64,000 bases of DNA. Origin: CmP2 sp052084925. Lineage in GTDB: Bacteria > Actinomycetota > Actinomycetes > Actinomycetales > Micrococcaceae. Positions 16,962 to 25,288 of the stretch are shown piece after piece (the first letter of the stretch is position 1; each line of letters starts with the position of its first letter). Position numbers and translations under genes: made by a program. Location: contig JBQDEV010000002.1 of the NCBI GenBank assembly GCA_052084925.1, positions 124,001 through 188,000 on the forward strand, read 5' to 3'. The notes under the pieces are model-generated. The model saw only the letters and a list, made by a program, of their open reading frames with translations. It was not told where the DNA came from and did no database searches.

Positions 16962-18809
16962 CTAGTCGCTGATGGTGGCGATGGCCGCGCCCGCGGTCAC
17001 CGTGGCGCCGGCCTCGGCGGTCAGCTCGGTGAGGGTGCCCGCCTTGTGAGCGGTCAGGGGCTGTTCCATCTTCATGGCCTCCAGCACCACGATCAAATCA
17101 CCCTCGGCCACGGTGTCACCGACGCTGGCGGCCACCTTGACGATGGTGCCCTGCATCGGGGAGGTCAGCGTGTCCCCGCTGGCTCCGGACGCGGTGGCGC
17201 CCCGGGCGGTCGTGCGGGAACGACGGCGGCGCGACCCTGGTTTCGAGGCCGATCCGCCGGAGATCGATGCTACTGCACCGAAGCCCCCGGGCAAAGACAC
17301 CTCGACACGCTTGCCGTTGACCTCCACAGTCACGGTGCGGCGCTCGTCGTCGTCGGACTCTGAACCGGCCGCGTCCGCGCCAGCTGCAGCCTGACCCGAG
17401 TACGGCGCCAGCTCGTTGACGAATTCGGTCTCGATCCAGCGGGTGTGCACGGAGAAAGGCTCAGCGGACCCGTGGATCTCGGGGGCGAAAGCCGGGTCGG
17501 TGACGACGGCGCGGTGGAAGGGCAACACGGTGGCCATCCCCGCGATCTGCATCTCGTTCAGGGCACGACGGGCGCGGCGCAACGCCTGCTGCCGGTCGGC
17601 GCCGGTGACGATCAGCTTGGCCACCATGGAGTCGAAGGCGCCCGAGATGGTCTCGCCCTCTTCCACACCGGTGTCCACACGCACGCCCGGGCCCCCAGGC
17701 AGGCGGAAGCCGGTCAGCGTGCCCGGGGCGGGCATGAAGTTGCGGCCCGGGTCCTCGCCGTTGAGCCGGAATTCGAAGGAGTGGCCGCGCACCTCGGGGT
17801 GGTCATAGCCCAGGGTCTCCCCGCGGGCGATGCGGAACTGCTCGCGTACCAGGTCCAGCCCGGTGACCTCTTCGGAGACCGGGTGCTCCACCTGCAGTCG
17901 GGTGTTGACCTCGAGGAAGGAGATGGTGCCGTCCTGGCCCACGAGGAACTCGCAGGTCCCGGCGCCGACGTAGCCGGCCGCGCGCAGCAGCTCCACGGAG
18001 GAGGCATAGAGGCGCTCGTTCTGCTCGGCGGTGAGGAAGGGGGCAGGAGCCTCTTCCACGAGCTTCTGGTTGCGTCGCTGCAGGGAGCAGTCGCGGGTGG
18101 AGACGACGACGACGTTGCCCTCGGCGTCGGCCAGGCACTGGGTCTCCACATGGCGCGGGGCATCGAGGAAGCGCTCCACGAAGCACTCGCCGCGACCGAA
18201 GGCGGCCGTTGCCTCGCGCACGGCGGAATCGTAGAGCTCCGGGATCTCGGCGCGCTCCCGAGCCACCTTGATGCCGCGTCCGCCGCCGCCGTGGGCTGCT
18301 TTGATCGCCAGCGGTAAACCGAACTCGTCGGCGAAGGCCAGCACCTCGTTCGCGTTCGACACCGGATCGGCGGTGCCCGGCGCCAGCGGGGCGCCCACCT
18401 GCTGGGCCAGGTGTCGGGCCGAGACCTTGTCGCCCAGCTGGGAGATCGCCGACGGCGGCGGGCCGATCCACACCAGTCCGGCGTCGAGCACCGCCTGGGC
18501 GAAGTCGGCGTTCTCGGAGAGGAAGCCGTAACCGGGGTGCACGGCATCGGCACCGGAATCGCGGGCCGCCTTGAGGATCTTCTCGACCACCAGGTAGGAG
18601 TCGGCGGCACTCTCGCCGCCGAGGGCAAAGGCATCGTCGGCCAGGCGCACATGCAGGGCATCACGGTCGGCGTCAGCGTAGACGGCCACCGCCTCCAGCC
18701 CCTCATCGTGGGCGGCGCGGATGACCCGGACCGCGATCTCGCCTCGGTTGGCGATCAGCACCCGCGAGAACGGGCGGAGATTCATCGGCTCACCGGTGGT
18801 GGCGGTCAT
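16962..18809 (-). CDS. accC: Acyl-CoA carboxylase alpha subunit (biotin carboxylase + biotin carrier)
   Basis: Carboxylates biotin with ATP and bicarbonate, then hands the carboxyl group to an AccD-type transferase to make malonyl- or methylmalonyl-CoA. The 615 residues run: biotin carboxylase N domain (VLIANRGEIAVRVIRAA, about 14-30), ATP-grasp (GGGGRGIKVA), the C domain, then a BCCP lipoyl-like domain with biotinylation site EAMKM at Lys580. A basic Arg-rich linker precedes the carrier domain. The ATG at 18809 has AAGGAG upstream; the frame extends further 5' but without a ribosome site. The accD/accE partners are 6 kb away on the same strand, and birA lies just beyond. Confidence 0.93.
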   Translation of the reverse strand: MTATTGEPMNLRPFSRVLIANRGEIAVRVIRAAHDEGLEAVAVYADADRDALHVRLADDAFALGGESAADSYLVVEKILKAARDSGADAVHPGYGFLSENADFAQAVLDAGLVWIGPPPSAISQLGDKVSARHLAQQVGAPLAPGTADPVSNANEVLAFADEFGLPLAIKAAHGGGGRGIKVARERAEIPELYDSAVREATAAFGRGECFVERFLDAPRHVETQCLADAEGNVVVVSTRDCSLQRRNQKLVEEAPAPFLTAEQNERLYASSVELLRAAGYVGAGTCEFLVGQDGTISFLEVNTRLQVEHPVSEEVTGLDLVREQFRIARGETLGYDHPEVRGHSFEFRLNGEDPGRNFMPAPGTLTGFRLPGGPGVRVDTGVEEGETISGAFDSMVAKLIVTGADRQQALRRARRALNEMQIAGMATVLPFHRAVVTDPAFAPEIHGSAEPFSVHTRWIETEFVNELAPYSGQAAAGADAAGSESDDDERRTVTVEVNGKRVEVSLPGGFGAVASISGGSASKPGSRRRRSRTTARGATASGASGDTLTSPMQGTIVKVAASVGDTVAEGDLIVVLEAMKMEQPLTAHKAGTLTELTAEAGATVTAGAAIATISD

Positions 18810-18981
18810 GCAGGTCGACTCCTTGGAAGTGCTCGATTGCCGCCGCGAAGCGGCAACAGGGTCTGCGGCGACCGGCCCGGCAGTGTCCATACCCGGGTGG
18901 GTCACCCTGAAAAGGGTATGCCACCAGGCGTGGGATTCCTACAGGATGACGCGCCGAACATGCCGGAATCGGTCGATCTGT

Positions 18982-18996
18982 TGTAGGAATCCTACA
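18982..18996. promoter_or_regulatory. Palindrome in the accC upstream region
   Basis: Seven-bp arms TGTAGGA and TCCTACA flank a single base. TCCTACAG recurs at 18937-18944, 53 bp away and closer to accC. The pair lies between the maf stop and the accC start and looks like an operator with one full and one half site. The cognate regulator is unknown. Confidence 0.4.
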
Positions 18997-18997
18997 G

Positions 18998-19684
18998 TCA
19001 GTCGTTCCAGACGGCGGTCAGCGAGTATCCGAGCTCGCCGAGCATCTCGCGCAGACTGTGCACCGAGAGGCCCAGCACCGCATTCGGGTCGCCCTCGACG
19101 CTGCGCACCAGGGCCGCGCCGCGGGCCTCGAGCGTGAAGCCGCCGGCGCAGCCCAGGGGCTCCCCGGTCGCCACGTAATCGAGGATCTCCGCCTCGCTGG
19201 CCTCGGCGAAGCTCACCTGCGCCGAGACGGTGCGCCGCACCTGGCGCTGCGGATCGGGCAGCGCCCCGGCGGCGTCGGGCAGCTCGACGAGCGTGTGCCC
19301 GGTATGCAGGGTACCGGTGCCACCGGCCTGAGCCCGCCACCGGGCCTCCGCCACCTCAGGCGTGCCGGGTTTGCCGTGCGCTTCGCCGTCGAATTCGAAT
19401 ACCGAGTCGCAGCCCAGCACCAGCAGCGCCGGCTCCTCCGAGGTGTCTGCGGGCACCGCGGACTCCTCATCGGTGTCCGTGAGGATGGTGGCGACGACGT
19501 CGAGCGCCTTGGCCCGGGCCAGCTCCCCGGCGAGAACAGCCGGGTCCGGTGAGCCCAGCTCGGCGGTCACCGCCTCCTCGTCGACGTCGGAGACCATCGT
19601 CATGAACGGGACCCCGGCCCGGTGCAGCACGTCCGCCCGGGCCGAGGACGCCGAGGCCAGCACCAGCCGGAACGCGCGGCTCAC
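18998..19684 (-). CDS. maf: Maf family nucleoside triphosphate pyrophosphatase
   Basis: Hydrolyses non-canonical or modified nucleoside triphosphates to monophosphates; Maf proteins are also tied to septum formation. The 228 residues start with the signature LVLASASSARADVLHRAG, include the SDVDE segment, and contain LGCDSVFEFDGEAHGKP around the catalytic Asp. Translation starts at GTG 19684, overlapping the upstream DUF885 stop by 4 bp (GTGA), so the two are coupled. A longer open frame upstream runs inside the DUF885 gene and is not coding. Confidence 0.93.
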   Translation of the reverse strand: MSRAFRLVLASASSARADVLHRAGVPFMTMVSDVDEEAVTAELGSPDPAVLAGELARAKALDVVATILTDTDEESAVPADTSEEPALLVLGCDSVFEFDGEAHGKPGTPEVAEARWRAQAGGTGTLHTGHTLVELPDAAGALPDPQRQVRRTVSAQVSFAEASEAEILDYVATGEPLGCAGGFTLEARGAALVRSVEGDPNAVLGLSVHSLREMLGELGYSLTAVWND

Positions 19685-21384
19685 GCGAGTGCCTCGCGCA
19701 GGGTATCGAGCCCCATGGATCCCAGGCGCAGGGCACGGGTGTGAAAGGCCTTCAGATCGAAGTCGACGCCGGCACGCTCGGCGCGGGCTTCGTGCTCGGC
19801 CCGGATCTGCTCCCAGATGCGCTGACCCACCTTGTAGGAGGGGGCCTGACCGGGCCAGCCCAGGTAGCGGGTGAATTCGAAGCGTCGCTGGCCTTCGGAG
19901 ATGTCCAGGTGCCGGCTCAGGAAGGCGTAGCCGTTCTCTGGGGTCCACTGCTGCTCGCCGACCTCTTCGGGTGGGGTGAACCCGCAGTGCACGCCGATGT
20001 CGAAGACGACGCGGGCGGCGCGCATCCGCTGCATGTCCAGCATGCCCAGGCGGTCGCCGGCGTCACTCAGATATCCGAACTCATCCATCAGCCGCTCGGC
20101 GTACAGCGCCCAGCCCTCGCCGTGGCCGGAGGTCCAGCAACCGGTGCGGCGCCAGTCGTTGAGCTCATCGGCGGCGGTCATGGAGGTGCCCACCTGCAGA
20201 TGATGCCCGGGCACACCCTCGTGGTAGACGGTGGTGGTCTCGGCCCAGGTGGTGAAGGAGTCCTCGCCGGCCGGGACTGACCACCACATCCGCCCCGGAC
20301 GCGAGAAGTCCTCCGAAGGCCCGGTGTAGTAGATGCCGCCCTCCTGGGTGGGGGCGATCATGCACTCGATCCGATCGATCTCGGTCGGGATCTCGAAGTA
20401 CTGCTTCATTGCGGCCAGCGCCTCATCGGAGCGCTGCTGCATCCATGCGCGCAGCGCCTCGGTGCCCTGCAGCTGCCGGGCCGGATCCTGGTTCAGGATC
20501 TCTTTGGCCTCCTCGATGCTGGCCCCGGGGGAGATCTGCTCCGCCACCGACTCCTGCTCGGCCACGATGCGCGCCAGCTCCTCGACACCCCACTGGTAGG
20601 TTTCCTCCAGGTCCACGGTCGCGCCCAGGAAATCGCGGGACGCTAGCCGGTAGGCGTCGATGCCCACGGCGTCCTCGGTGGGGGCTACCGGGCGCAATTC
20701 GGTGCGCAGGAACTCGGCGAAGTCGCGGTAGGCCAGAGCTGCGGCTTCCGCCTGCTTCTCCACCTCGGCGCGCAGGGCGTCGTTGACGTTGTCGTTGGAG
20801 TGGGCGCGCTGCACCAGGGCGGGGAAGAAGCCGCCCTCGGCTCCGTGAGCCTCGGCCTGCTCGATGACGATGTCGATCTGGCGCACCGCAGAGACCTTCC
20901 TCTGGCGCGCCGAGGAGCGCAGGGACTCTTGGTAGCCGGCCAGCGCGGTGGGCAGATTGGCCAGTCGGCCGGCGAGATGCTGCCAGTGCTGTTCGGTCTC
21001 ATCCGGCATCATGTCGAACACCATGCGGATGCCCTGGGCCGGGGACGCGATGTTGTTGAGCTCGGTGCGACCGGTGGCGTGGATCTCGCGTGCCAGGCCC
21101 ACCCGCTCGCGCAGGGCGGCGAGGGTGACGAGATCAACCGCGTCGACCGGGGTGAGCAGATCAAGATCTGCCAGCAGCTCCGCATTCACCCGGTCCACGG
21201 CCTCGGTGCCGGCGGGGGAATAGTCCGGGTACTCCGTCTCGTGGCCGGGGCGTCCCAGTTCCGTGGCGGAGACAGGGTCCAGCTCCAGCAGGTCGGCGAA
21301 GTAGCGGTTCGCGCGGTGATCGATGTCTGACAGGGGGCGAGGGGAAGCAGATCCATGCTGTGCCTCGGTGTGGTTCTCGGTCAT
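19681..21384 (-). CDS. DUF885 family putative metallopeptidase
   Basis: A 567-residue DUF885 protein. The zinc-binding motif is VYHEGVPGHHLQ, and downstream GWALYAERLMDEFG supplies further conserved residues. Family members resemble M32/M3-like helical metallopeptidases and are thought to be carboxypeptidases or peptidases; activity is shown for few. There is no signal sequence, so it should be cytoplasmic. It leads a maf-coupled operon. The direction is opposite to gluABCD, with a 218-bp shared upstream region. Confidence 0.85.
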   Translation of the reverse strand: MTENHTEAQHGSASPRPLSDIDHRANRYFADLLELDPVSATELGRPGHETEYPDYSPAGTEAVDRVNAELLADLDLLTPVDAVDLVTLAALRERVGLAREIHATGRTELNNIASPAQGIRMVFDMMPDETEQHWQHLAGRLANLPTALAGYQESLRSSARQRKVSAVRQIDIVIEQAEAHGAEGGFFPALVQRAHSNDNVNDALRAEVEKQAEAAALAYRDFAEFLRTELRPVAPTEDAVGIDAYRLASRDFLGATVDLEETYQWGVEELARIVAEQESVAEQISPGASIEEAKEILNQDPARQLQGTEALRAWMQQRSDEALAAMKQYFEIPTEIDRIECMIAPTQEGGIYYTGPSEDFSRPGRMWWSVPAGEDSFTTWAETTTVYHEGVPGHHLQVGTSMTAADELNDWRRTGCWTSGHGEGWALYAERLMDEFGYLSDAGDRLGMLDMQRMRAARVVFDIGVHCGFTPPEEVGEQQWTPENGYAFLSRHLDISEGQRRFEFTRYLGWPGQAPSYKVGQRIWEQIRAEHEARAERAGVDFDLKAFHTRALRLGSMGLDTLREALA

Positions 21385-21499
21385 GGGGACATCCTACGGT
21401 GCCCTCGGAACGCAGGGCACCCGAAACAGCGATGACGCGACCACGTAGCGTCGCGGAAACATCGGTGGGGCAGACTCGTCCACGAACCTTAGAGTCACC

Positions 21500-21529
21500 T
21501 GGACATGGTGCTGGTGTGACGATTAGGGT
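21500..21529 (+). promoter_or_regulatory. Candidate gluABCD promoter
   Basis: TGGACA (21500-21505) and TAGGGT (21524-21529) are separated by 18 nt, a reasonable housekeeping sigma promoter about 70 bp before gluA. Confidence 0.5.
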
Positions 21530-21546
21530 AAAAGTGATCTAACGCA

Positions 21547-21571
21547 CAGAGACATGTGACTGGTGTCTCTG
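21547..21571 (+). promoter_or_regulatory. Inverted repeat in the gluA leader
   Basis: Eight-bp arms CAGAGACA and TGTCTCTG are separated by 9 nt. The repeat lies between the predicted promoter and gluA, so it could be an operator or a leader hairpin. Confidence 0.4.
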
Positions 21572-21602
21572 GCGACAACCGACCTTGTTAAGGACTGGGG
21601 GC

Positions 21603-22394
21603 ATGATGAGTGTTTCTTCCGCCCAAGAGCACCCGCACGACGCACCGCCCGCGGCGACGCCCCTGGTGCGCCTGCACGACGTGAACAAGCACTTCGGCAG
21701 CTTTGCCGCCCTGACGGACATCAACCTTGAGATTCCCCAGGGGCAGGTCGCCATCGTCATCGGCCCCTCCGGTTCCGGTAAGTCCACTCTGTGCCGCACC
21801 ATCAACCGCCTCGAGACCATCGACGAGGGGGGAACCATCGAAGTCGACGGCAAGGCGCTACCCGAAGAGGGCAAGGAACTGGCCCGACTGCGCGCCGACG
21901 TCGGCATGGTCTTCCAGTCCTTCAACCTGTTCTCACACAAGTCGATTCTGGAGAACGTCACCCTCGGGCCGATCAAGGTCCGCGGGATAAAGAAGAAGCA
22001 GGCCGAAAAGGACGCCATGGACCTGCTGGATCGGGTGGGGGTGGGTCACCAGGCGAAGAAGATGCCGGCTCAGCTCTCGGGCGGTCAGCAGCAGCGCGTG
22101 GCCATCGCCCGTGCCCTGGCCATGAAGCCGAAGGTGCTGCTCTTCGACGAGCCGACCTCGGCACTGGATCCGGAGATGGTCCAGGAAGTCCTCGACGTCA
22201 TGGTGGATCTCGCCAAGGGCGGCATGACCATGGTCGTGGTCACCCACGAGATGGGGTTCGCGCGCAAGGCCGGGGACCGGCTGGTCTTCATGTCCGACGG
22301 CAAGATCCTCGAGGACACCACTCCGGACGATTTCTTCACGAACCCCAAAACGGATCGCGCCAAGGACTTCCTCGGCAAGATCCTCGCCCACTGA
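21603..22394 (+). CDS. gluA: Glutamate-type amino-acid ABC transporter ATP-binding protein
   Basis: ATPase of a polar amino-acid importer, about 263 residues. Walker A is IGPSGSGKST (residues 53-62), the signature LSGGQQQRVAIARA, Walker B VLLFDEPTSALD and the switch His lies in VVVTHEMGFA. It is closest in style to Corynebacterium GluA and E. coli GltL/GlnQ. Translation starts at 21603 or the adjacent ATG 21606, after a weak GGGGG site. It is the first gene of the gluABCD order (ATPase, binding protein, two permeases). Confidence 0.92.
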   Translation: MMSVSSAQEHPHDAPPAATPLVRLHDVNKHFGSFAALTDINLEIPQGQVAIVIGPSGSGKSTLCRTINRLETIDEGGTIEVDGKALPEEGKELARLRADVGMVFQSFNLFSHKSILENVTLGPIKVRGIKKKQAEKDAMDLLDRVGVGHQAKKMPAQLSGGQQQRVAIARALAMKPKVLLFDEPTSALDPEMVQEVLDVMVDLAKGGMTMVVVTHEMGFARKAGDRLVFMSDGKILEDTTPDDFFTNPKTDRAKDFLGKILAH

Positions 22395-22448
22395 TTCATC
22401 GCACCGAGCATCCGCTCACTCATCACCCCCGCAATCGAAAGGCATACG

Positions 22449-23309
22449 ATGCGCACCCCCTTGAAGACCACCCTGGCCATGGCAGCCGTGGCCGCACTCG
22501 CCCTCGTGGGCTGTTCCCCTGCACAGACCGAAGACGATGAGGCGGGCGGCGAGAACGGCGGCGGCGCCGGCTCGATCACCGTCGGCATCAAGTACGACCA
22601 GCCCGGCCTGGGCTTCCGTGAAGGCAACAACGACCCGACTGGCTTCGACGTCGACGTCGCCAAGGCTGTTCTGGCCGAGATGGGCTACGAGGAGTCCGAC
22701 ATCGAATGGGCAGAGGCCGAGACCCCGCAGCGTGAGAACCTGCTGGAGAACGGTCAGGTCGACATGATCTTCGCGACCTACTCGATCACCGATGAGCGCG
22801 CCGAGCGCGTCGACTTCGCCGGACCCTACTTCGTGGCCGGCCAGGACATCCTGGTCCGCGCCGACGACACCGAGATCAATGGTCCCGACGATCTCAACGG
22901 GCGCAACCTGTGCTCGGTGACCGGATCGACCCCGGCACAGAATGTGCAGGAGCGCTACGCCGACGACGTCAACCTGGTGGAGCAGAATGGCTACGCCGAG
23001 TGCCTCACCTACCTGCAGTCCGGTCAGGTCGACGCCGTGACCACCGACGACATCATCCTGGCCGGCCTGGCCGCCACCGATGAGTACGCCGGCGAGTTCA
23101 AGGTGGTGGGCAACCCCTTCACCGAGGAGCTCTACGGTGTCGGTCTGCCTCCGGAGTCCACCGATGTTTGCGAGGACGTCAACGCGGCCATTCAGACCCT
23201 GTTCGACAACGGCACGATCGACGACCTGCTCGCCGCCAACACCGAGGGCGTGGAGTACGAGGCCAACGCCGATCTGAACACCGACATCGAGCTGCAGTCC
23301 TGTTCCTGA
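22449..23309 (+). CDS. gluB: Glutamate-type ABC transporter substrate-binding lipoprotein
   Basis: A 286-residue family 3 solute-binding protein. The signal peptide ends in lipobox LVGC with the lipidated Cys22, followed by an acidic Gly-rich spacer. The fold then begins with ITVGIKYDQPGLGF, and the ligand-binding GFDVDVAKAV follows. It should be anchored to the outer face of the membrane and deliver glutamate or a related amino acid to GluCD. Cys residues at LNGRNLCSVTG and YAECLTY resemble those of the corynebacterial glutamate-binding protein. Confidence 0.92.
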   Translation: MRTPLKTTLAMAAVAALALVGCSPAQTEDDEAGGENGGGAGSITVGIKYDQPGLGFREGNNDPTGFDVDVAKAVLAEMGYEESDIEWAEAETPQRENLLENGQVDMIFATYSITDERAERVDFAGPYFVAGQDILVRADDTEINGPDDLNGRNLCSVTGSTPAQNVQERYADDVNLVEQNGYAECLTYLQSGQVDAVTTDDIILAGLAATDEYAGEFKVVGNPFTEELYGVGLPPESTDVCEDVNAAIQTLFDNGTIDDLLAANTEGVEYEANADLNTDIELQSCS

Positions 23310-23339
23310 TCGCCTCCCGGCTCATGAGTCGATGAGACT

Positions 23340-23372
23340 CGCGGCGGCGGTCCGCCCATGACCGCCGCCGCG
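23340..23372 (+). terminator. Intercistronic hairpin between gluB and gluC
   Basis: Thirteen-bp perfect arms (CGCGGCGGCGGTC and its complement) around a 7-nt loop sit in the 123-nt gluB-gluC gap. No U-run follows. It probably protects the 3' end of gluAB mRNA or partly attenuates, keeping the binding protein in excess of the permeases. Confidence 0.6.
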
Positions 23373-23432
23373 GGGCTCAGCTCGTGGGCATCGCCCGCAC
23401 TTTCTGACCTTGTGAAGAGGAGGTGAACCGTC

Positions 23433-24107
23433 GTGGACGGGTTCCTCAGTCTGTTCGAGACCTACCCCATCCTGGAGGGCTTTTGGACGAATATCCGCCT
23501 GGCGTTTTTCTCAGCGATCGCCGCGTTCATCCTCGGCGTCGTCCTGGCCCTGTTCCGCATCTCCCCGGTTCCCTCGCTGCAGTGGATCGGCACCGCCTAC
23601 GTGAATGTGGTGCGCAACACCCCGCTGACGGCCATCATGGTGATGGGCATCCTGGTGGTGTGGGGGCAGCTCAGCATCCAGTTCTCCTCGAACTTCAGCC
23701 TGAACTTCTTCATCCTGGCCACCATCAGCCTGACGATCTATCACGCGCCATTCTTCTGTGAGGCGATCCGCTCCGGCGTGAACACCGTCCCGCTGGGACA
23801 GGCCGAGGCGGCCCGATCCATCGGCCTGAGCTTCCTGCCGGCGGCCCGGCTGGTGATCCTTCCGCAGGCGCTGCGCGGGGCGATTACCCCGATCGGCAAC
23901 ACCCTGATCGCGCTGACCAAGAACACCACGGTGGCCGTCGCGGCCTCCGTCACCGACGTCTCCGCCGTGATGCGGGCGATGATCGAGTCGAACCCGAACC
24001 TGATGATCTACATCTTCCTCACGATCGCCATCGGGTTCTGCCTGATCGTGATCCCCATCGGGTTGCTCACCACCTGGCTGTCCAACCGATTGGCGGTGCA
24101 GAATTGA
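23433..24107 (+). CDS. gluC: Glutamate-type ABC transporter permease
   Basis: A 224-residue HisM/GlnP-family permease with about five membrane helices and the EAA loop EAARSIGLSFLPAARLVILPQALR that docks the ATPase. Translation starts at GTG 23433 after a strong GAGGAGGTGAA site. Its stop overlaps the gluD start by 4 bp, so the permeases are made together. Confidence 0.92.
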   Translation: MDGFLSLFETYPILEGFWTNIRLAFFSAIAAFILGVVLALFRISPVPSLQWIGTAYVNVVRNTPLTAIMVMGILVVWGQLSIQFSSNFSLNFFILATISLTIYHAPFFCEAIRSGVNTVPLGQAEAARSIGLSFLPAARLVILPQALRGAITPIGNTLIALTKNTTVAVAASVTDVSAVMRAMIESNPNLMIYIFLTIAIGFCLIVIPIGLLTTWLSNRLAVQN

Positions 24108-25000
24108 GTCAGCAAACCGTTCTCTTCGACGCCCCGGGTCCGAAGGCCCGCCGGCGGATTCTGATCACGAACATCATCGCCGTCCTCTTCGTGGCCGCGA
24201 TGCTCGCACTGGTGCTGTGGCGCCTGTGGGACCAGGGCCAGCTGCGCCCGCACCTGTGGGTCAATGCGCTGAATGCCAACGCCTGGACCAACTACCTGCT
24301 GCTGGGTCTGCAGTTCACTCTGCAGGCCGCGGTGATCGCGGTGGTGACCTCGTTGATCTTCGGGCTGGCCTTCGGCTTCCTCCGACTGGCCCCCTACGCG
24401 CCGATCCGCTGGTTCGCCATGGTGATCGTGGAATTCTTCCGGGCCGTGCCCGTGCTGATCCTGATGGTGTTCTTCCTGACCTTCTACTCGCAGATCGTCG
24501 CGCAGACCGGTCTGATCGATCCCCGCAACGCACCCTACTTTGCCGTCATCACCGCACTGACTCTGTATAACGGGGCCGTGATCGCGGAGCTGGTGCGCTC
24601 AGGCGTGAAATCCCTGCCGCGTGGCCAACGCGAAGCCGCCATGGCGGTGGGGATGACCAACACGCTCTCGCTGCGCACTGTGGAGGTTCCGCAGGCGGTG
24701 ATTGCGATGCTGCCGTCGCTGATTTCGCAGTTCGTGATCATCCTGAAGGACTCGGCCCTGGGCTACCTGATCGGGTTCTCCGAGTTGCTGCGCTACGCGC
24801 GCCAGCTGGGCTCGGGCTATGGCAATATCCTGCAGTCGATCACGGTGGCCGCCCTGCTGTTTATCCTCTTGAACTTCCTGCTGGGCTGGCTCGCCACGAA
24901 GCTCTCGCAGCGTCTCAGCTCCCGGACCGCCGGCGACACCACCGCCGAGGCGCCGGGTGGCGCGTTGGGCAAGCCGGCAACACCGACCGCGGCGCAATAG
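24104..25000 (+). CDS. gluD: Glutamate-type ABC transporter permease
   Basis: A 298-residue partner permease. After a polar N-terminus and first helix (about 18-40) it has the HisM-type permease domain with the EAA loop REAAMAVGMTNTLSLRTVEVPQA. The TTG start at 24104 overlaps the gluC stop. The C-terminal 30 residues are polar and Ala/Thr-rich. It converges on accE, with a hairpin in the 30-bp gap. Confidence 0.91.
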   Translation: MSQQTVLFDAPGPKARRRILITNIIAVLFVAAMLALVLWRLWDQGQLRPHLWVNALNANAWTNYLLLGLQFTLQAAVIAVVTSLIFGLAFGFLRLAPYAPIRWFAMVIVEFFRAVPVLILMVFFLTFYSQIVAQTGLIDPRNAPYFAVITALTLYNGAVIAELVRSGVKSLPRGQREAAMAVGMTNTLSLRTVEVPQAVIAMLPSLISQFVIILKDSALGYLIGFSELLRYARQLGSGYGNILQSITVAALLFILLNFLLGWLATKLSQRLSSRTAGDTTAEAPGGALGKPATPTAAQ

Positions 25001-25007
25001 CGGAGGG

Positions 25008-25025
25008 CGACGGGCACACCCGTCG
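25008..25025. terminator. Hairpin between convergent gluD and accE
   Basis: Seven-bp arms CGACGGG and CCCGTCG around a CACA loop, immediately between the two converging stops. It probably acts in both directions. Confidence 0.5.
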
Positions 25026-25030
25026 GCGCG

Positions 25031-25288
25031 TCAGCGCAGGCCGGCGGAGGAACGCCAGGTCTGCACCGCGGAGCCTGCCCAGGTGGACAGGCGGCGACGG
25101 CGGGACGCCGTGCTGGAGTGCAGTGTCTCCGGACCCTGAGCGTCCGTACTGGACTGAGCCTGCTGCAGAACCAGCAGCAGGGCCGCGGTTTCCTCCGCGG
25201 ACAGCCGGGACCCGCTGATGCGGATCCCGGTGGCCTCGGGCTGGTTCTCGGGCTCGCCGTGCGATGGTGCTGGGATCGGTGCCATCAC
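25031..25288 (-). CDS. accE: Acyl-CoA carboxylase epsilon subunit
   Basis: An 85-residue protein with the short epsilon-subunit layout: a mobile Pro-rich N-terminus, an IRISGSRLSAEETAALLLVL helix region, a basic stretch and a C-terminal Trp-containing tail ending WRSSAGLR. In actinobacteria this subunit raises the activity of the AccD/AccA3-type complex. It overlaps the accD stop by 4 bp (ATGA), which supports the call more than the weakly conserved sequence does. Confidence 0.8.
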   Translation of the reverse strand: MMAPIPAPSHGEPENQPEATGIRISGSRLSAEETAALLLVLQQAQSSTDAQGPETLHSSTASRRRRLSTWAGSAVQTWRSSAGLR

